Shown: positions 19,278-28,135 of the stretch, in pieces
Position numbering within the stretch: position 1 is the stretch's first letter
Layout of the letters: each line of letters begins with the position of its first letter
NCBI GenBank assembly: GCA_964563975.1
Contig: CAZLZJ010000017.1
Location: forward strand, 1 to 40,158
Reading direction: 5' to 3'
Source: JAAYJR01 sp964563975
Lineage (GTDB): Bacteria; Bacteroidota; Bacteroidia; Bacteroidales; Prolixibacteraceae
Length of the DNA stretch: 40,158 nt
Translations under genes and position numbers: made by a program
Notes under the pieces: model-generated
Told to the model about the DNA's origin: nothing
The model's input: the letters and a program-made list of their open reading frames with translations, nothing else
Database searches by the model: none

Positions 19278-21317
19278 TTATTTTTCTATTGCTAAGTTTA
19301 TCCTGGACCTTTTTCCTATTTTGTTATTCATCATTATAAATTCACCCTTATAACTATTTATCTCATCTGCCGAGAGTTTTCTGCCGGTTATGGAGACCGG
19401 GTTGATGAAATTGATTTCTGCACCGCTTAGTGCTGCTGCCAGTGATATATCGCCCCATTTTAATATTCCGGGAATGTGTATTCCCATAGAGAAGTAATTT
19501 ATTGTAGAGGGATCGTCAAAAATATAGCTTACAGGTGCATTGTGCAGAATCAGTGAATTGATATTTTTACCGGTTACTGCTGCAAACAGTGCGGCAGGAG
19601 TACCATCTTTTAATGTTTCCACTATTATTTTGTCTGCATTTTTTGTTTTTTTAAGCCATTCTGCCGTAATATTTATCTGTTCAGCCCATATCCCTTGAAT
19701 CCTGTAGCCAAGCCATATCGCTGAGCGCCCCAGCGTATGAAACCCGGGGAGGGCGCCTGAAATACGGTTTGCTTGTGACGAACTGACTTCACCTGTTCCC
19801 CATAGATCTACAATGCAAATGTTTTTGTTGCTATATTTTTTGAGTAGCTCATCATCTATATTGTTTTTTCCTGCAGGATTAAAGAGAATTATAAATTCTG
19901 AAGATTTTGTATCTGCTGTTTTAATAATGACAGGGATTAACCATCCATTGCCCGATTCTATTAAATATCTTTGCCAGCCATCAATTACGGGTAGCTCACT
20001 GCATTTACCGATAGATGGATTTTTACTCAAATTTAGCAGAGATTTCAGCTCTTCAACTTTCTTTGCAGGGTTAATGGTTTTATTTTCCATCATTGTTTTA
20101 GAAAGAAGGAGCCCTTGAGCATTACAAAATTCAGCAGTTGTTTTAACGTCAGGACTGCGGTTGCCTATTGTAAAAGTCATAAGCTCCTCTTCAGAAAGAA
20201 GGGTAATTGGCTTTTCCTTTTTTGGAGCACCGGTTCCTGTTCCCTTCAGATGAAGATCAAACCACCCTAACATAGCTTCTCTTATTTCAGGCCAGTAGCC
20301 ATGAGTAGTATTAAATATTTGATAAGAAAGCTTTTCGTCAGCATCATAAAATTTAAAAACAGGCCTTGCATTATCATAACTTCTTAGCATCTCTGAAGGT
20401 GAAAATGCCCTGTTGGAATCTTTCATCCCATTACAAATCTTTAAAGCTCTTGGGGCAACCAATCCCAAAACAGCAGCCTCTTCTGTAAATGTCAGTCCAT
20501 CAGGAAGAGTTTCGCAAATGCAGTTGCTGTTCATTACATACGACTGAAAGGTTCCTACACTGACAACAGGTACAGCAGCCTTAACCCTTTCATCCATTGC
20601 AGCAAGCCACATTGTCTGGTTTCCGCCACCACTGGCACCTGTTGCACCAATCCTGTTGCTGTCAACATATGGTAATGAGCATAATAAGTCAACCGCCCTC
20701 ATATTGTCTGTTATCTGCATTCCCATAAGAGATTCCCCAATGTTCAAAAGAGATGCTCCTAAGTTGGCTCCATGGTACTCAAATTTACCATGAACAGTTG
20801 TTCTTTCTCCTGCTCCCCACGGGTCAATATGAAGAGAAACATATCCATTCAGTGCCAGGGAATGACCAATTGCCTGGTATACATCATACATTCTGCCATT
20901 ACTGGAATGCCCCATCATTGTTACAACTCCCGGGAAAGGTCCTGCGCCGTCAGGAATATATAGATTTGCAGTTGCATATACACCGGGCCTGGATTGGAAG
21001 TAAATATTTTTAACAGTCAATCCCGGCAATTTATGCTCCTTGGTTTCACGATAATCCAATGGAAGACCGGGGAAACTGTCTGCTCCGGTTTTTTCAAGTA
21101 ACAGAGATTTAAGTTCACTTCTGAAAGTAAGCCACTCCTCTTTATTTTCCGGTATTTGCAAGCTTTTATTTGCTTTTGCTGCTTCTATCTCCAATACCTG
21201 GCCGATGAGGTCAGTTGGTTCATCCGCCAACACTTTTGGAAGGGAAGTTTGGGCATTAATATTAATATTGAAGATGCCCGTCAGTATTAATGCAGTAATT
21301 GTTTTTTTTGATTTCAT
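19278..21317 (-). CDS. Exported alpha/beta-hydrolase (acetyl esterase-like) with degenerate second hydrolase domain
   Basis: The start is set at the Met opening the signal peptide (MKSKKTITALILTGIFN); the longer frame would overlap the upstream gene. The 679-residue product has a first hydrolase domain with D-P-W-G-A-G-E (165-171), nucleophile elbow G-A-S-G-G-G around S229, candidate acid D300 and H339 in T-T-H-G-Y-W. The second half repeats the fold: D-L-W-G-T-G-E recurs at 504-510, but the elbow position reads K-D-G-T-P (570-574), without Ser. The active domain resembles acetyl-xylan esterase/dienelactone-hydrolase relatives. It is the last gene of the minus-strand island, 16 bases after the dehydrogenase gene. 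Confidence 0.82.
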   Translation of the reverse strand: MKSKKTITALILTGIFNININAQTSLPKVLADEPTDLIGQVLEIEAAKANKSLQIPENKEEWLTFRSELKSLLLEKTGADSFPGLPLDYRETKEHKLPGLTVKNIYFQSRPGVYATANLYIPDGAGPFPGVVTMMGHSSNGRMYDVYQAIGHSLALNGYVSLHIDPWGAGERTTVHGKFEYHGANLGASLLNIGESLMGMQITDNMRAVDLLCSLPYVDSNRIGATGASGGGNQTMWLAAMDERVKAAVPVVSVGTFQSYVMNSNCICETLPDGLTFTEEAAVLGLVAPRALKICNGMKDSNRAFSPSEMLRSYDNARPVFKFYDADEKLSYQIFNTTHGYWPEIREAMLGWFDLHLKGTGTGAPKKEKPITLLSEEELMTFTIGNRSPDVKTTAEFCNAQGLLLSKTMMENKTINPAKKVEELKSLLNLSKNPSIGKCSELPVIDGWQRYLIESGNGWLIPVIIKTADTKSSEFIILFNPAGKNNIDDELLKKYSNKNICIVDLWGTGEVSSSQANRISGALPGFHTLGRSAIWLGYRIQGIWAEQINITAEWLKKTKNADKIIVETLKDGTPAALFAAVTGKNINSLILHNAPVSYIFDDPSTINYFSMGIHIPGILKWGDISLAAALSGAEINFINPVSITGRKLSADEINSYKGEFIMMNNKIGKRSRINLAIEK

Positions 21318-21333
21318 ATGATTAAATTGTTTA

Positions 21334-22545
21334 TCAGTAGTCGCGAAGCAAGTGTAATTTATTTGCAATTAGTTCGCCTTCTGTAATTATCTGTTTGTAG
21401 TTAATTTCATCAAATCCGCAAACCGTTTTGAGAACTTCTGTAATTCCTTTTTCATAAATTTTTATAAATTGGATATCAGACGGATGCATCTCACCGCGCT
21501 CATCTTTTGCTCTGAACTCACATCCTGCAATCAGGGCTTTTAGGATTTTATCGTAAGGCATATTAAAGGATATTGCAAGCCTTATGGCACCGGCAAGCCT
21601 GTCTTCCGGACCAAGTTTACGCATCAGATCGCAACCAACTCTGTAGATAGTATCTCCTAAAGCTTTATTTCTGAATCTTGACAGAAGATCATCAATATGA
21701 TCAGTTAACTGTTCGATTGTAAATTCTTCGGGATATTTTCTCAATAATAGTGCAGCAGCTTGAAGCATAGTATCCCTGATAGTAGAAAATATTCGGGGAA
21801 CTTCAAGTGCTTCCCAAATATATTGGAATCTTGAGTCATAAAAAAATCCCCAATAAGCAGTTGCAGCGTGTCCAAGATTGTGAATAAACAGTTTGCGGTC
21901 GACCCATGCCTTCATATTTTCTTTAGGTGCTAACCCTTTTATGTCAGGGATAGGATTTTTAAAAGCCTTTTTATCAAGGATTAATGTGTTATAGGGTTCA
22001 GCAAAAACCCTTAAGGCATCTTCCTTTTCGATTTTTTCAGACATAATAGGTACCATTTTGCCAATACTTGTTTCCACAAGTCCCGTAAGATCGTTCAATG
22101 GATAATTTTCAGGCAGATATTTGCTCAGTTGTTCATTAAAATATTGTGCTGCATTACGCATATTTTCGGCAATAATAATATCTATTGCACTACTATTGTT
22201 AAGTTTATATCTCTCTTTTAACCCTTCTGCAATCAGAGGAATTATATGTGGCAGGGCATTAAGTCCCACAGAAACAGCAAGGATTGATGCATCAGTTATC
22301 TCTTGAGCAACCAATTTTGCATTGCGTGCATCCACACCTCTTACATTTTCTACTATTATTGATGTATCAATATCTGATTTAATTACTACCTCATACTTTC
22401 CTTTTTTATTAAGTGCATCTATTATCGGCAGCGAAATATCAACAAAAACCACTTCAAAGCCTCCGGCACTGAAAAGTTGTCCAATAAATGAACGACCAAT
22501 CTTCCCACCGCCAAAAATGATTATTTTTTTATTTTCTTTTTTCAT
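21334..22545 (-). CDS. Mannitol-1-phosphate 5-dehydrogenase-like polyol-phosphate dehydrogenase
   Basis: A 403-residue cytoplasmic protein of the mannitol dehydrogenase family. The Rossmann motif is G-G-G-K-I-G-R-S-F-I-G (12-22). The family's catalytic pattern K-x4-N-x2-H is present as K218, N223 and H226 in R-K-L-F-I-H-N-L-G-H. Known members oxidise mannitol-1-phosphate to fructose-6-phosphate with NAD+, or act on related uronates. No PTS gene is nearby, so the natural substrate may be another sugar-alcohol or ketose phosphate made by this island. It is separated from the sulfatase by 104 bases containing a hairpin, and is followed closely by the esterase. Confidence 0.85.
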   Translation of the reverse strand: MKKENKKIIIFGGGKIGRSFIGQLFSAGGFEVVFVDISLPIIDALNKKGKYEVVIKSDIDTSIIVENVRGVDARNAKLVAQEITDASILAVSVGLNALPHIIPLIAEGLKERYKLNNSSAIDIIIAENMRNAAQYFNEQLSKYLPENYPLNDLTGLVETSIGKMVPIMSEKIEKEDALRVFAEPYNTLILDKKAFKNPIPDIKGLAPKENMKAWVDRKLFIHNLGHAATAYWGFFYDSRFQYIWEALEVPRIFSTIRDTMLQAAALLLRKYPEEFTIEQLTDHIDDLLSRFRNKALGDTIYRVGCDLMRKLGPEDRLAGAIRLAISFNMPYDKILKALIAGCEFRAKDERGEMHPSDIQFIKIYEKGITEVLKTVCGFDEINYKQIITEGELIANKLHLLRDY

Positions 22546-22620
22546 GATAAGTACTGATAATTTCCGAATAGGAGCTCCGCTTATTAGTCAGAGTTTTTTT
22601 GTATTTTTAATTATATCTCT

Positions 22621-22644
22621 GCATCCTGAATTTAGCAGGGATGC
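22621..22644. repeat. Inverted repeat between sulfatase and dehydrogenase genes
   Basis: GCATCCTG (22621-22628) pairs with CAGGGATGC (22636-22644) with one bulged G and a seven-base loop. It lies six bases past the sulfatase stop on the minus strand. No U-tract follows in that direction, so it is at best a transcript-end or processing structure. Confidence 0.4.
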
Positions 22645-22649
22645 CTGTT

Positions 22650-24083
22650 TTATTTTATAATTAATGGTTCAGGATTATTAATATATTTTGCAGTTCTTGT
22701 TTGGCTTCCCCTGCCTGAATTATTTCCCAGCTCATCTGAAATTTTCTTTGCATGTTCCAACATTCTTTGGACCACTTCAGGATATTCGGAGCTAAGATCA
22801 GTCAGCTCTTTTATATCTCTGCCCAGATCGACAAGTTTCAGACTGCTATCCTTCATAAACTCTTTTTTTTCATTATCATAGGAAGGAAGGTGAAGTTTCC
22901 ACTTTCCTTCTCTTACTGCCTGTAGTTTATCTGTATAATAGTAATAGAATAGTTTGTGCGGTGAATGTGCATTTTTATCACCTGAAAGAATCGGCCAAAT
23001 ATTTTTTCCATCTATAATACGGTCCTGAGGTACATTAGCATCTGCAAGGGCTGCAAAAGTAGGCAGCCAGTCCATCATAGTACATAACTCATTATTAGTT
23101 GTGCCTGCAGGAATTTTATCCGGCCAGCTGACAATACATGGTACACGCATGCCCCCTTCCATTGTTGTGTAACCCGGACCGGTAAAGGGCTCATTGCTGC
23201 CAACACCGCTTCTGGTATTTATACTCCCGTGAGGCGCTCCGTTATCTGAGGTAAAGATGACTATTGTATTATCTTCAATTCCCGCCTTTTTGAGAGTTTT
23301 GATTAATTCTCCCACTGACCAGTCGATCTCCTCAACTGAGTCTCCCCATGTTCCGTTGGGAGATTTTCCATGAAAGCGTTTGTCTACCACAGGTACAGCC
23401 CTGCTGCCCGGAAGGTTGTGGGGAAAATAAAGAAAGAAAGGCCTCTCTTTATTTTCAGTTATAAAGCGTATAGCTTCTTTTACATATCTGTCGGTTGTTG
23501 TTGTCAGATCTGCAGGAGCTTCTATTACTTTGTTATTTTGAAGAAGGGGCAGTTCAGGCCAGTCACGTGACGGGCCAGGTACCATATCTTCGCTGTAAGG
23601 TATTCCGAAAAAGTAATCAAATCCGTGATTGAGAGGCAGAAATTCAGGTTGATCACCTAAGTGCCACTTTCCAATGCAGGCGGTGGCATATCCTTTTTCT
23701 TTAAGCACTTTGGCAATTGTTATTTCTTCAGGATTAAGCCCTTTTGCAGCTACAGGTCTTAATACGGCTCCATTAGTGTCGCTCAGGTGAAGATCAACTC
23801 TTTGGGCATAACACCCTGTCATAAGGCTTGCCCGTGACGGTGTACATACCGGAGATGACGAATAGAGTGAAGTCAGGCGCATGCCTTTGGCGGCTAATTT
23901 GTCAATATTCGGAGTGCTATGAATTTGTGAACCGAAACAGCCTACATCTCCATATCCAAGATTATCTGCATAGATAAATATAAAGTTGGGTAGTGTAGGT
24001 TCGGTTAGTTTTTCATTACAGCCGGAATAAATAATGCTTAAGATAAAAAAGCCGGTTATCGGCAGGATTTTGCTTTTAAGCAT
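22650..24083 (-). CDS. Sulfatase (S1 family, Cys-type), lipoprotein
   Basis: The protein has 477 residues from the Met that opens the signal peptide; a Met 11 codons upstream overlaps the previous gene. A lipobox (Y-S-G-C22) predicts a lipid anchor. The formylglycine signature C80-T-P-S-R-A-S-L-M-T-G is intact, and F-T-S-D-N-G supplies later metal ligands. The first metal segment reads A-D-N-L-G-Y-G-D, with Asn where many family members have a second Asp. The C-terminal half resembles the GalNAc-6-sulfatase/arylsulfatase A branch. It removes sulfate esters, probably from a sugar, and needs an anaerobic sulfatase-maturating enzyme not encoded here. It follows a ceramidase-like gene with a gap of about 20 bases, so they are probably co-transcribed. 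Confidence 0.93.
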   Translation of the reverse strand: MLKSKILPITGFFILSIIYSGCNEKLTEPTLPNFIFIYADNLGYGDVGCFGSQIHSTPNIDKLAAKGMRLTSLYSSSPVCTPSRASLMTGCYAQRVDLHLSDTNGAVLRPVAAKGLNPEEITIAKVLKEKGYATACIGKWHLGDQPEFLPLNHGFDYFFGIPYSEDMVPGPSRDWPELPLLQNNKVIEAPADLTTTTDRYVKEAIRFITENKERPFFLYFPHNLPGSRAVPVVDKRFHGKSPNGTWGDSVEEIDWSVGELIKTLKKAGIEDNTIVIFTSDNGAPHGSINTRSGVGSNEPFTGPGYTTMEGGMRVPCIVSWPDKIPAGTTNNELCTMMDWLPTFAALADANVPQDRIIDGKNIWPILSGDKNAHSPHKLFYYYYTDKLQAVREGKWKLHLPSYDNEKKEFMKDSSLKLVDLGRDIKELTDLSSEYPEVVQRMLEHAKKISDELGNNSGRGSQTRTAKYINNPEPLIIK

Positions 24084-24105
24084 GGCGTATTTGTAATAAA
24101 AGGTT

Positions 24106-25584
24106 TTAATTTTCAAGTTCTTTCAGCATTTCCAATGCTGCTTCTATCATTTTTTCGCCGGAGCCGGGTGCTACCCTTGAATTTATTGCTTCATAATCGC
24201 CTTCGTGGAATCCTTGTAAAGTCGGGATATAGGCGATGTCAATATTTGCCAGCTCAATTAGCATTGTATTTGGAAACGGGGAGCGTTTTTTAAGGTCAAT
24301 ACCAAATTCGGTAAACAGTTCTCCCGGCATTGTTACAATGGCTGTTTGTGAGTTAAGTTTGAATATTTGTATCTCGATTGGAAGCATCCATGGCTCACCT
24401 GAAACGACCGGTGCTATAGCTTCGTACATTCTGAGCTTTTCCAAAGGAGGCTGGACTCCCCATACTGAAAGTTTAAGCCTGCGCCTGTGGTTTAAGAAAG
24501 CCCGTTCATTAAATAGTTGCGGATTTCCTTCATCCCGTGACCATTCTAACTCTTCTTCAGTATAGCCCTGCATTGGGAGGTAAATAGTTTTTGATACTAT
24601 CTCAAGTGATCCTTTCCCTGTATTTGCCTGAGGAAGGGCACTGTTAACAATGTTGGCAAGTTTGTGCCCGTACTCTTTTACTTTAGTATCTGCATCTTTA
24701 TTATCTGCCGGTCCTAAAGGGTCAACTGTATTAACATTTCCACTTGGACCAAGTCCAAATACTGAAATATGGTCATTTCCATATAGCTCGCTGAATCTTT
24801 CCTGAAGAAAGCAGGGATAATCCGAGCTGAATGCAGTACCGCCACGAACATAATGACTTGAAAAGACCGTGAGTGATGATGTATAGTTCTTTTGTCCGGC
24901 GTTTTTGAAGAGAACAAAACTTACGACAGGATCTGCAGGTCCTGCCGGTTTGACAATATCCGGATTATTACGGCCGGGATTAAAGCGTACCCTTCCGTCA
25001 CGCATTAAAAACCGGCGGTTAAAAGATATTCCTTCTGCCAGACCGGTGCCGGAAACAATTTCCACTTCACTTACACTATTGGCAGCCAGGGCAATTGATT
25101 TTGCCACTCCATCAATAAGTTTAGTGAAGTAGCTTTCCTTATCTTCTTCAGTTAACTTACCTGCTGATTCACGCAGTGCATATTCTTTAAAAGCTTCGGT
25201 AATACTTGGGCTCGTATGGCTGTGAGTAGCGGAAATACTAATATTTTCATATGGTATTCCGGTTTCTGCAGAAGCTTTTTCTCTTGCTATTCTGCTTAGG
25301 TCGCGGGGAATTCCCAATAAGTTGCACACGGTTAGTGCTCCCATGGTTTCTCCTTGTTTGAAAACAATTGTTTTTGCATATAATGGATCCAGGATACCTG
25401 TACTCACTACAGGAGGATATCCATATCTTGGAAATCCTATGGGGGGAGTAATATCAACCATTGCAGTTCCAACTTCAAAAGGAGCAGAATTATCGCTTAC
25501 AGTGCTGTTTTTGTTATTGCAGGAGATTAATAAAGAGAAGGTAATTAAAAAGATAACAGTAAATATTTTACATGCTCGTTTCAT
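24106..25584 (-). CDS. Neutral/alkaline ceramidase-like lipoprotein (paralogue 1)
   Basis: A 492-residue protein with lipobox L-L-I-S-C22 and the N-terminal domain of neutral/alkaline ceramidases, starting V-G-T-A-M-V-D-I-T-P-P-I-G. The metal ligands of that family align by eye: H121/H123 in S-A-T-H-S-H, H244 in F-S-S-H-Y, E422 in P-G-E-L-F and Y452 in I-A-Y-I-P. The family's C-terminal immunoglobulin-like domain is absent, which explains the length (true ceramidases are about 650-780 residues). The nucleophile loop reads G-P-S-G-N-V-N instead of G-D-x-S-P-N. It is therefore likely a metal-dependent amidase relative, not a proven ceramidase. Its closest relative here is the gene at 34075. Confidence 0.85.
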   Translation of the reverse strand: MKRACKIFTVIFLITFSLLISCNNKNSTVSDNSAPFEVGTAMVDITPPIGFPRYGYPPVVSTGILDPLYAKTIVFKQGETMGALTVCNLLGIPRDLSRIAREKASAETGIPYENISISATHSHTSPSITEAFKEYALRESAGKLTEEDKESYFTKLIDGVAKSIALAANSVSEVEIVSGTGLAEGISFNRRFLMRDGRVRFNPGRNNPDIVKPAGPADPVVSFVLFKNAGQKNYTSSLTVFSSHYVRGGTAFSSDYPCFLQERFSELYGNDHISVFGLGPSGNVNTVDPLGPADNKDADTKVKEYGHKLANIVNSALPQANTGKGSLEIVSKTIYLPMQGYTEEELEWSRDEGNPQLFNERAFLNHRRRLKLSVWGVQPPLEKLRMYEAIAPVVSGEPWMLPIEIQIFKLNSQTAIVTMPGELFTEFGIDLKKRSPFPNTMLIELANIDIAYIPTLQGFHEGDYEAINSRVAPGSGEKMIEAALEMLKELEN

Positions 25585-25689
25585 CTGTTTAAAATTTATT
25601 TATTTTAAAATAAAATATATTAGAAATTAAGGTCATTAAATAAATCAGGAGTATATGAATAGTTTTATCTTGTTCATTATATATCGTTA

Positions 25690-26790
25690 TTATATTTTCA
25701 AAAATACTTTTTGTCTGTAAAGATAATACAAAAAGAGCCATTTTATTGTTGCAGCTACCAATGCAAATACTAATGCCTGTGCATTTCCAAAATCAAAACC
25801 GCCAACAAAGACATTGGTAACACTTCTAAAGTTTAAAAGGGTGTTGGCAACATAGATAGTTATTGAGTTCATACCGACCACCACAAAGAAAAATGCCCAT
25901 TTTTTATATCCTTTAATATCAATAATCCAATAAAACAGAGCTAAAAATGAAGCACTTATACCGGAAGTAAGCAGAGTGAATGATGAGGTTCCCAATTTTT
26001 TATTTATCGGGAAGTCGAGATGCAGCAGCAGTCCGGCTATTATCAGCCCCACACCGGCAGTACCCAGCAATAAAGCTTTTTTTGGTGATTTTTCTGCATT
26101 TTTCAGCCATTGTCCGGCCAGTACTCCAAATAAGGCATTTGAAACACTTGGAAGAAGGGTTATGCTAAGTACATGTCTTAAGTTGTAGCAGACATTGTTA
26201 GCTACTAAGTTAACTATATAGGTATTTAAATTTCCTTCCTGGCTGAAATTTCCTGCTCCAAATCCCGGAACCGGAATAAACCTGAGAGCCAGCCAGTAGC
26301 CAGCCAGTATTCCAAAAGCCCAGTATGCCTGTTGCTTGAAGTTGAAGTTCATAAAGATGATACCTGCAAAGAGATAGCTGAACCCAATTCTGTACAGCAC
26401 ACTGTAATATCCGTAGTGAGGATGCGCGCCTCCCGGTTTTTGCCACAATATTACACCAAGTATAAATAAGACGACAGCCCTTATAATTATATGTTTGTAT
26501 AACTTTTTTTTGCCTCCTTCCTGAGACATTCTTTTTGCAAATGAGAAAGGTATAGCAGCACCTACAATGAATATAAACATCGGGAATATAACATCATATG
26601 CAGTAAATCCCTGCCATTCAGGATGTTGGCATTGATCTGACAACCATCTGAAAACAGAGTTGTCTGATAGCTTCGGGAGAGCACTGAATATTCCTGCCAG
26701 ACCGACAAGAAAAAACATATCAAGCCCTCTGAGTGCATCTAACGACATCAATCGCTCTTTAACTACAGGTTTGGAATTAGCATTCTTCAT
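25690..26790 (-). CDS. Heparan-alpha-glucosaminide N-acetyltransferase-like membrane protein (DUF5009 type)
   Basis: A 366-residue protein with about ten membrane helices. The family opening R-L-M-S-L-D-A-L-R-G-L-D-M-F-F is followed by the first loop H56-P-E-W-Q-G-F-T-A-Y-D-V-I-F-P, where the histidine corresponds to the acetyl-carrying His of lysosomal HGSNAT. The human enzyme transfers acetyl from cytosolic acetyl-CoA across the membrane to terminal glucosamine of heparan. Bacterial homologues are common in Bacteroidota but mostly uncharacterised. Its place between a PfkB kinase and ceramidase-like/sulfatase genes fits processing of an amino-sugar compound. Family call firm, substrate inferred. 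Confidence 0.88.
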   Translation of the reverse strand: MKNANSKPVVKERLMSLDALRGLDMFFLVGLAGIFSALPKLSDNSVFRWLSDQCQHPEWQGFTAYDVIFPMFIFIVGAAIPFSFAKRMSQEGGKKKLYKHIIIRAVVLFILGVILWQKPGGAHPHYGYYSVLYRIGFSYLFAGIIFMNFNFKQQAYWAFGILAGYWLALRFIPVPGFGAGNFSQEGNLNTYIVNLVANNVCYNLRHVLSITLLPSVSNALFGVLAGQWLKNAEKSPKKALLLGTAGVGLIIAGLLLHLDFPINKKLGTSSFTLLTSGISASFLALFYWIIDIKGYKKWAFFFVVVGMNSITIYVANTLLNFRSVTNVFVGGFDFGNAQALVFALVAATIKWLFLYYLYRQKVFLKI

Positions 26791-26879
26791 ATTGATTAAA
26801 TTAAATATTTTAAAGGTTTCAGCTCCGTCAGTAATCGGGGAGATCTAATTTATTCAAATGAAAATTATATGCCCCGGTT

Positions 26880-28094
26880 TTACTTTTTTTTATCAATTTG
26901 TTTTAAATAGTCTTCATAGAATGGAGTTATCAGTGCAAGTTTTTCTCCCGGTTTTTTCTCGAAGTAGGTTCCTCCAATATAAAAGCAGGTAAACCCTCCT
27001 GAAACAGTTCCCCAGGCACATGCCTCCGTGAGATCAAGAGCTGATTTGTTTTGCTGCAGTTGGGTAATGACATTTGCAATTACACCTCCTGCAAAATTAT
27101 CACCGCAACCTGTGGTATCGCCGGCTTTACCTTTTTGTAATTCGATCCCGACAGCTCTTGATACCGGCAGGTTAATATTTTTTTCTTCCTTAAACAGACT
27201 CCCTTTTATAGCAAAACCACGCAGCTCGTTAGGACCATTTGTAACAATAACAGCTCCGGTTCCCAGTTCGCGAAAGAAGTCCAGGGCATCGTCGAGACTT
27301 TTTTTTCCACTGAGTCGCAGAGCTTCTTCATAATCTGTCATTAACAGATCAATATTTTTGTAAGAGGAGTCATCTTTGCCTAACGGCCATTTTTTTGATG
27401 GATTTAATTTTTCATTTCTGAAATCATAAACAGTATTAACGATTGTTATACAACCCTTTGATTTTGCTGTTTTAAGTAATTCGGTTAGATTATCATGTAT
27501 TGAAGGGACTAATGCCGTGCCGCCAAAAACCACTATTTCTGATGAAAAAAAGCTGTCGCCTAATTTCTCGGGCGAATAATCCCATGCTGCTCCGATTGTA
27601 TTTATAAAGATCCTTTCACCATGTCCTTTATCATATTCAGGATCTGACAGTACTATGGTTGAAGGAGTGATATTTTCTGACAAATGATAGTTTTCCATCG
27701 ACAGGTTCAGTTTTTCCATTATTGAAATAATGAATTTACCGTCATCATCATTTCCGCCGATTCCATAAAAACAACATTCAGTATTTGTTGCATGGAGTAG
27801 CTGTCTGACATGGATCATTGGTACTATGCCGGGTCCGCCGATATTGATTTTATCATATTTTTTTCCTTTTGTAATATTTTCGAGAGCCTGAGAAAAATCC
27901 TCATTGCAAAATTTCTCGAATTCTTCTTTAAACACTAAGTGTCCCGGGTTTAACCCCCCATCTGCTCTGTTTTTTGAAATATAGCGGGAAATTGAAGGAT
28001 CTGTGAAGGAGATATTGTTGTATAGTCTGTCAACCAAACAACAGCCTGTTACTGAGATTGTAATTTTTTTATTTATACTCATATATTTTGGCAT
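26880..28094 (-). CDS. PfkB-family carbohydrate kinase
   Basis: A 404-residue cytoplasmic kinase of the ribokinase/PfkB fold. The C-terminal signature D-T-T-G-C-G-D-N-F-A-G-G is present, with catalytic base D332, and an N-terminal glycine-rich segment (I-N-I-G-G-P-G-I) fits the substrate side. It is longer than typical members (about 300-330 residues) because of N-terminal and internal extensions. ATP-dependent phosphorylation of a sugar, amino sugar or cyclitol is expected, but the substrate cannot be read from the motifs. It starts at 28094 (a second Met lies four codons in), right after a palindrome and a -7-like box. The gene follows the deaminase-like gene and precedes the acetyltransferase-like gene. 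Confidence 0.9.
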   Translation of the reverse strand: MPKYMSINKKITISVTGCCLVDRLYNNISFTDPSISRYISKNRADGGLNPGHLVFKEEFEKFCNEDFSQALENITKGKKYDKINIGGPGIVPMIHVRQLLHATNTECCFYGIGGNDDDGKFIISIMEKLNLSMENYHLSENITPSTIVLSDPEYDKGHGERIFINTIGAAWDYSPEKLGDSFFSSEIVVFGGTALVPSIHDNLTELLKTAKSKGCITIVNTVYDFRNEKLNPSKKWPLGKDDSSYKNIDLLMTDYEEALRLSGKKSLDDALDFFRELGTGAVIVTNGPNELRGFAIKGSLFKEEKNINLPVSRAVGIELQKGKAGDTTGCGDNFAGGVIANVITQLQQNKSALDLTEACAWGTVSGGFTCFYIGGTYFEKKPGEKLALITPFYEDYLKQIDKKK

Positions 28095-28102
28095 ATTAAC
28101 AC

Positions 28103-28122
28103 TTTTGTTCAGTTGAACAAAA
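28103..28122. promoter_or_regulatory. Palindromic operator candidate before the kinase gene
   Basis: TTTTGTTCA (28103-28111) and TGAACAAAA (28114-28122) form a perfect 9+9 dyad around GT. It ends nine bases upstream of the kinase ATG on the minus strand and overlaps a -7-like box, as expected for a repressor-binding site. The cognate regulator is unknown. Confidence 0.5.
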
Positions 28123-28125
28123 ATA
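28118..28125 (-). promoter_or_regulatory. Bacteroidota -7-like element before the kinase gene
   Basis: On the minus strand this reads TATTTTTG, an exact match to the consensus TAnnTTTG. A transcription start about 7 bases on would leave a leader of 15-20 bases. I find no clear -33 TTG at the normal distance, so confidence is limited. Confidence 0.4.
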
Positions 28126-28135
28126 TAAATATAAC

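Noticed and set aside
25599..25614. Perfect palindrome TTTATTTTAAAATAAA before the ceramidase-like gene
   Set aside because: It is made only of A and T in an AT-rich gap, so it is expected by chance; no other promoter feature supports it.
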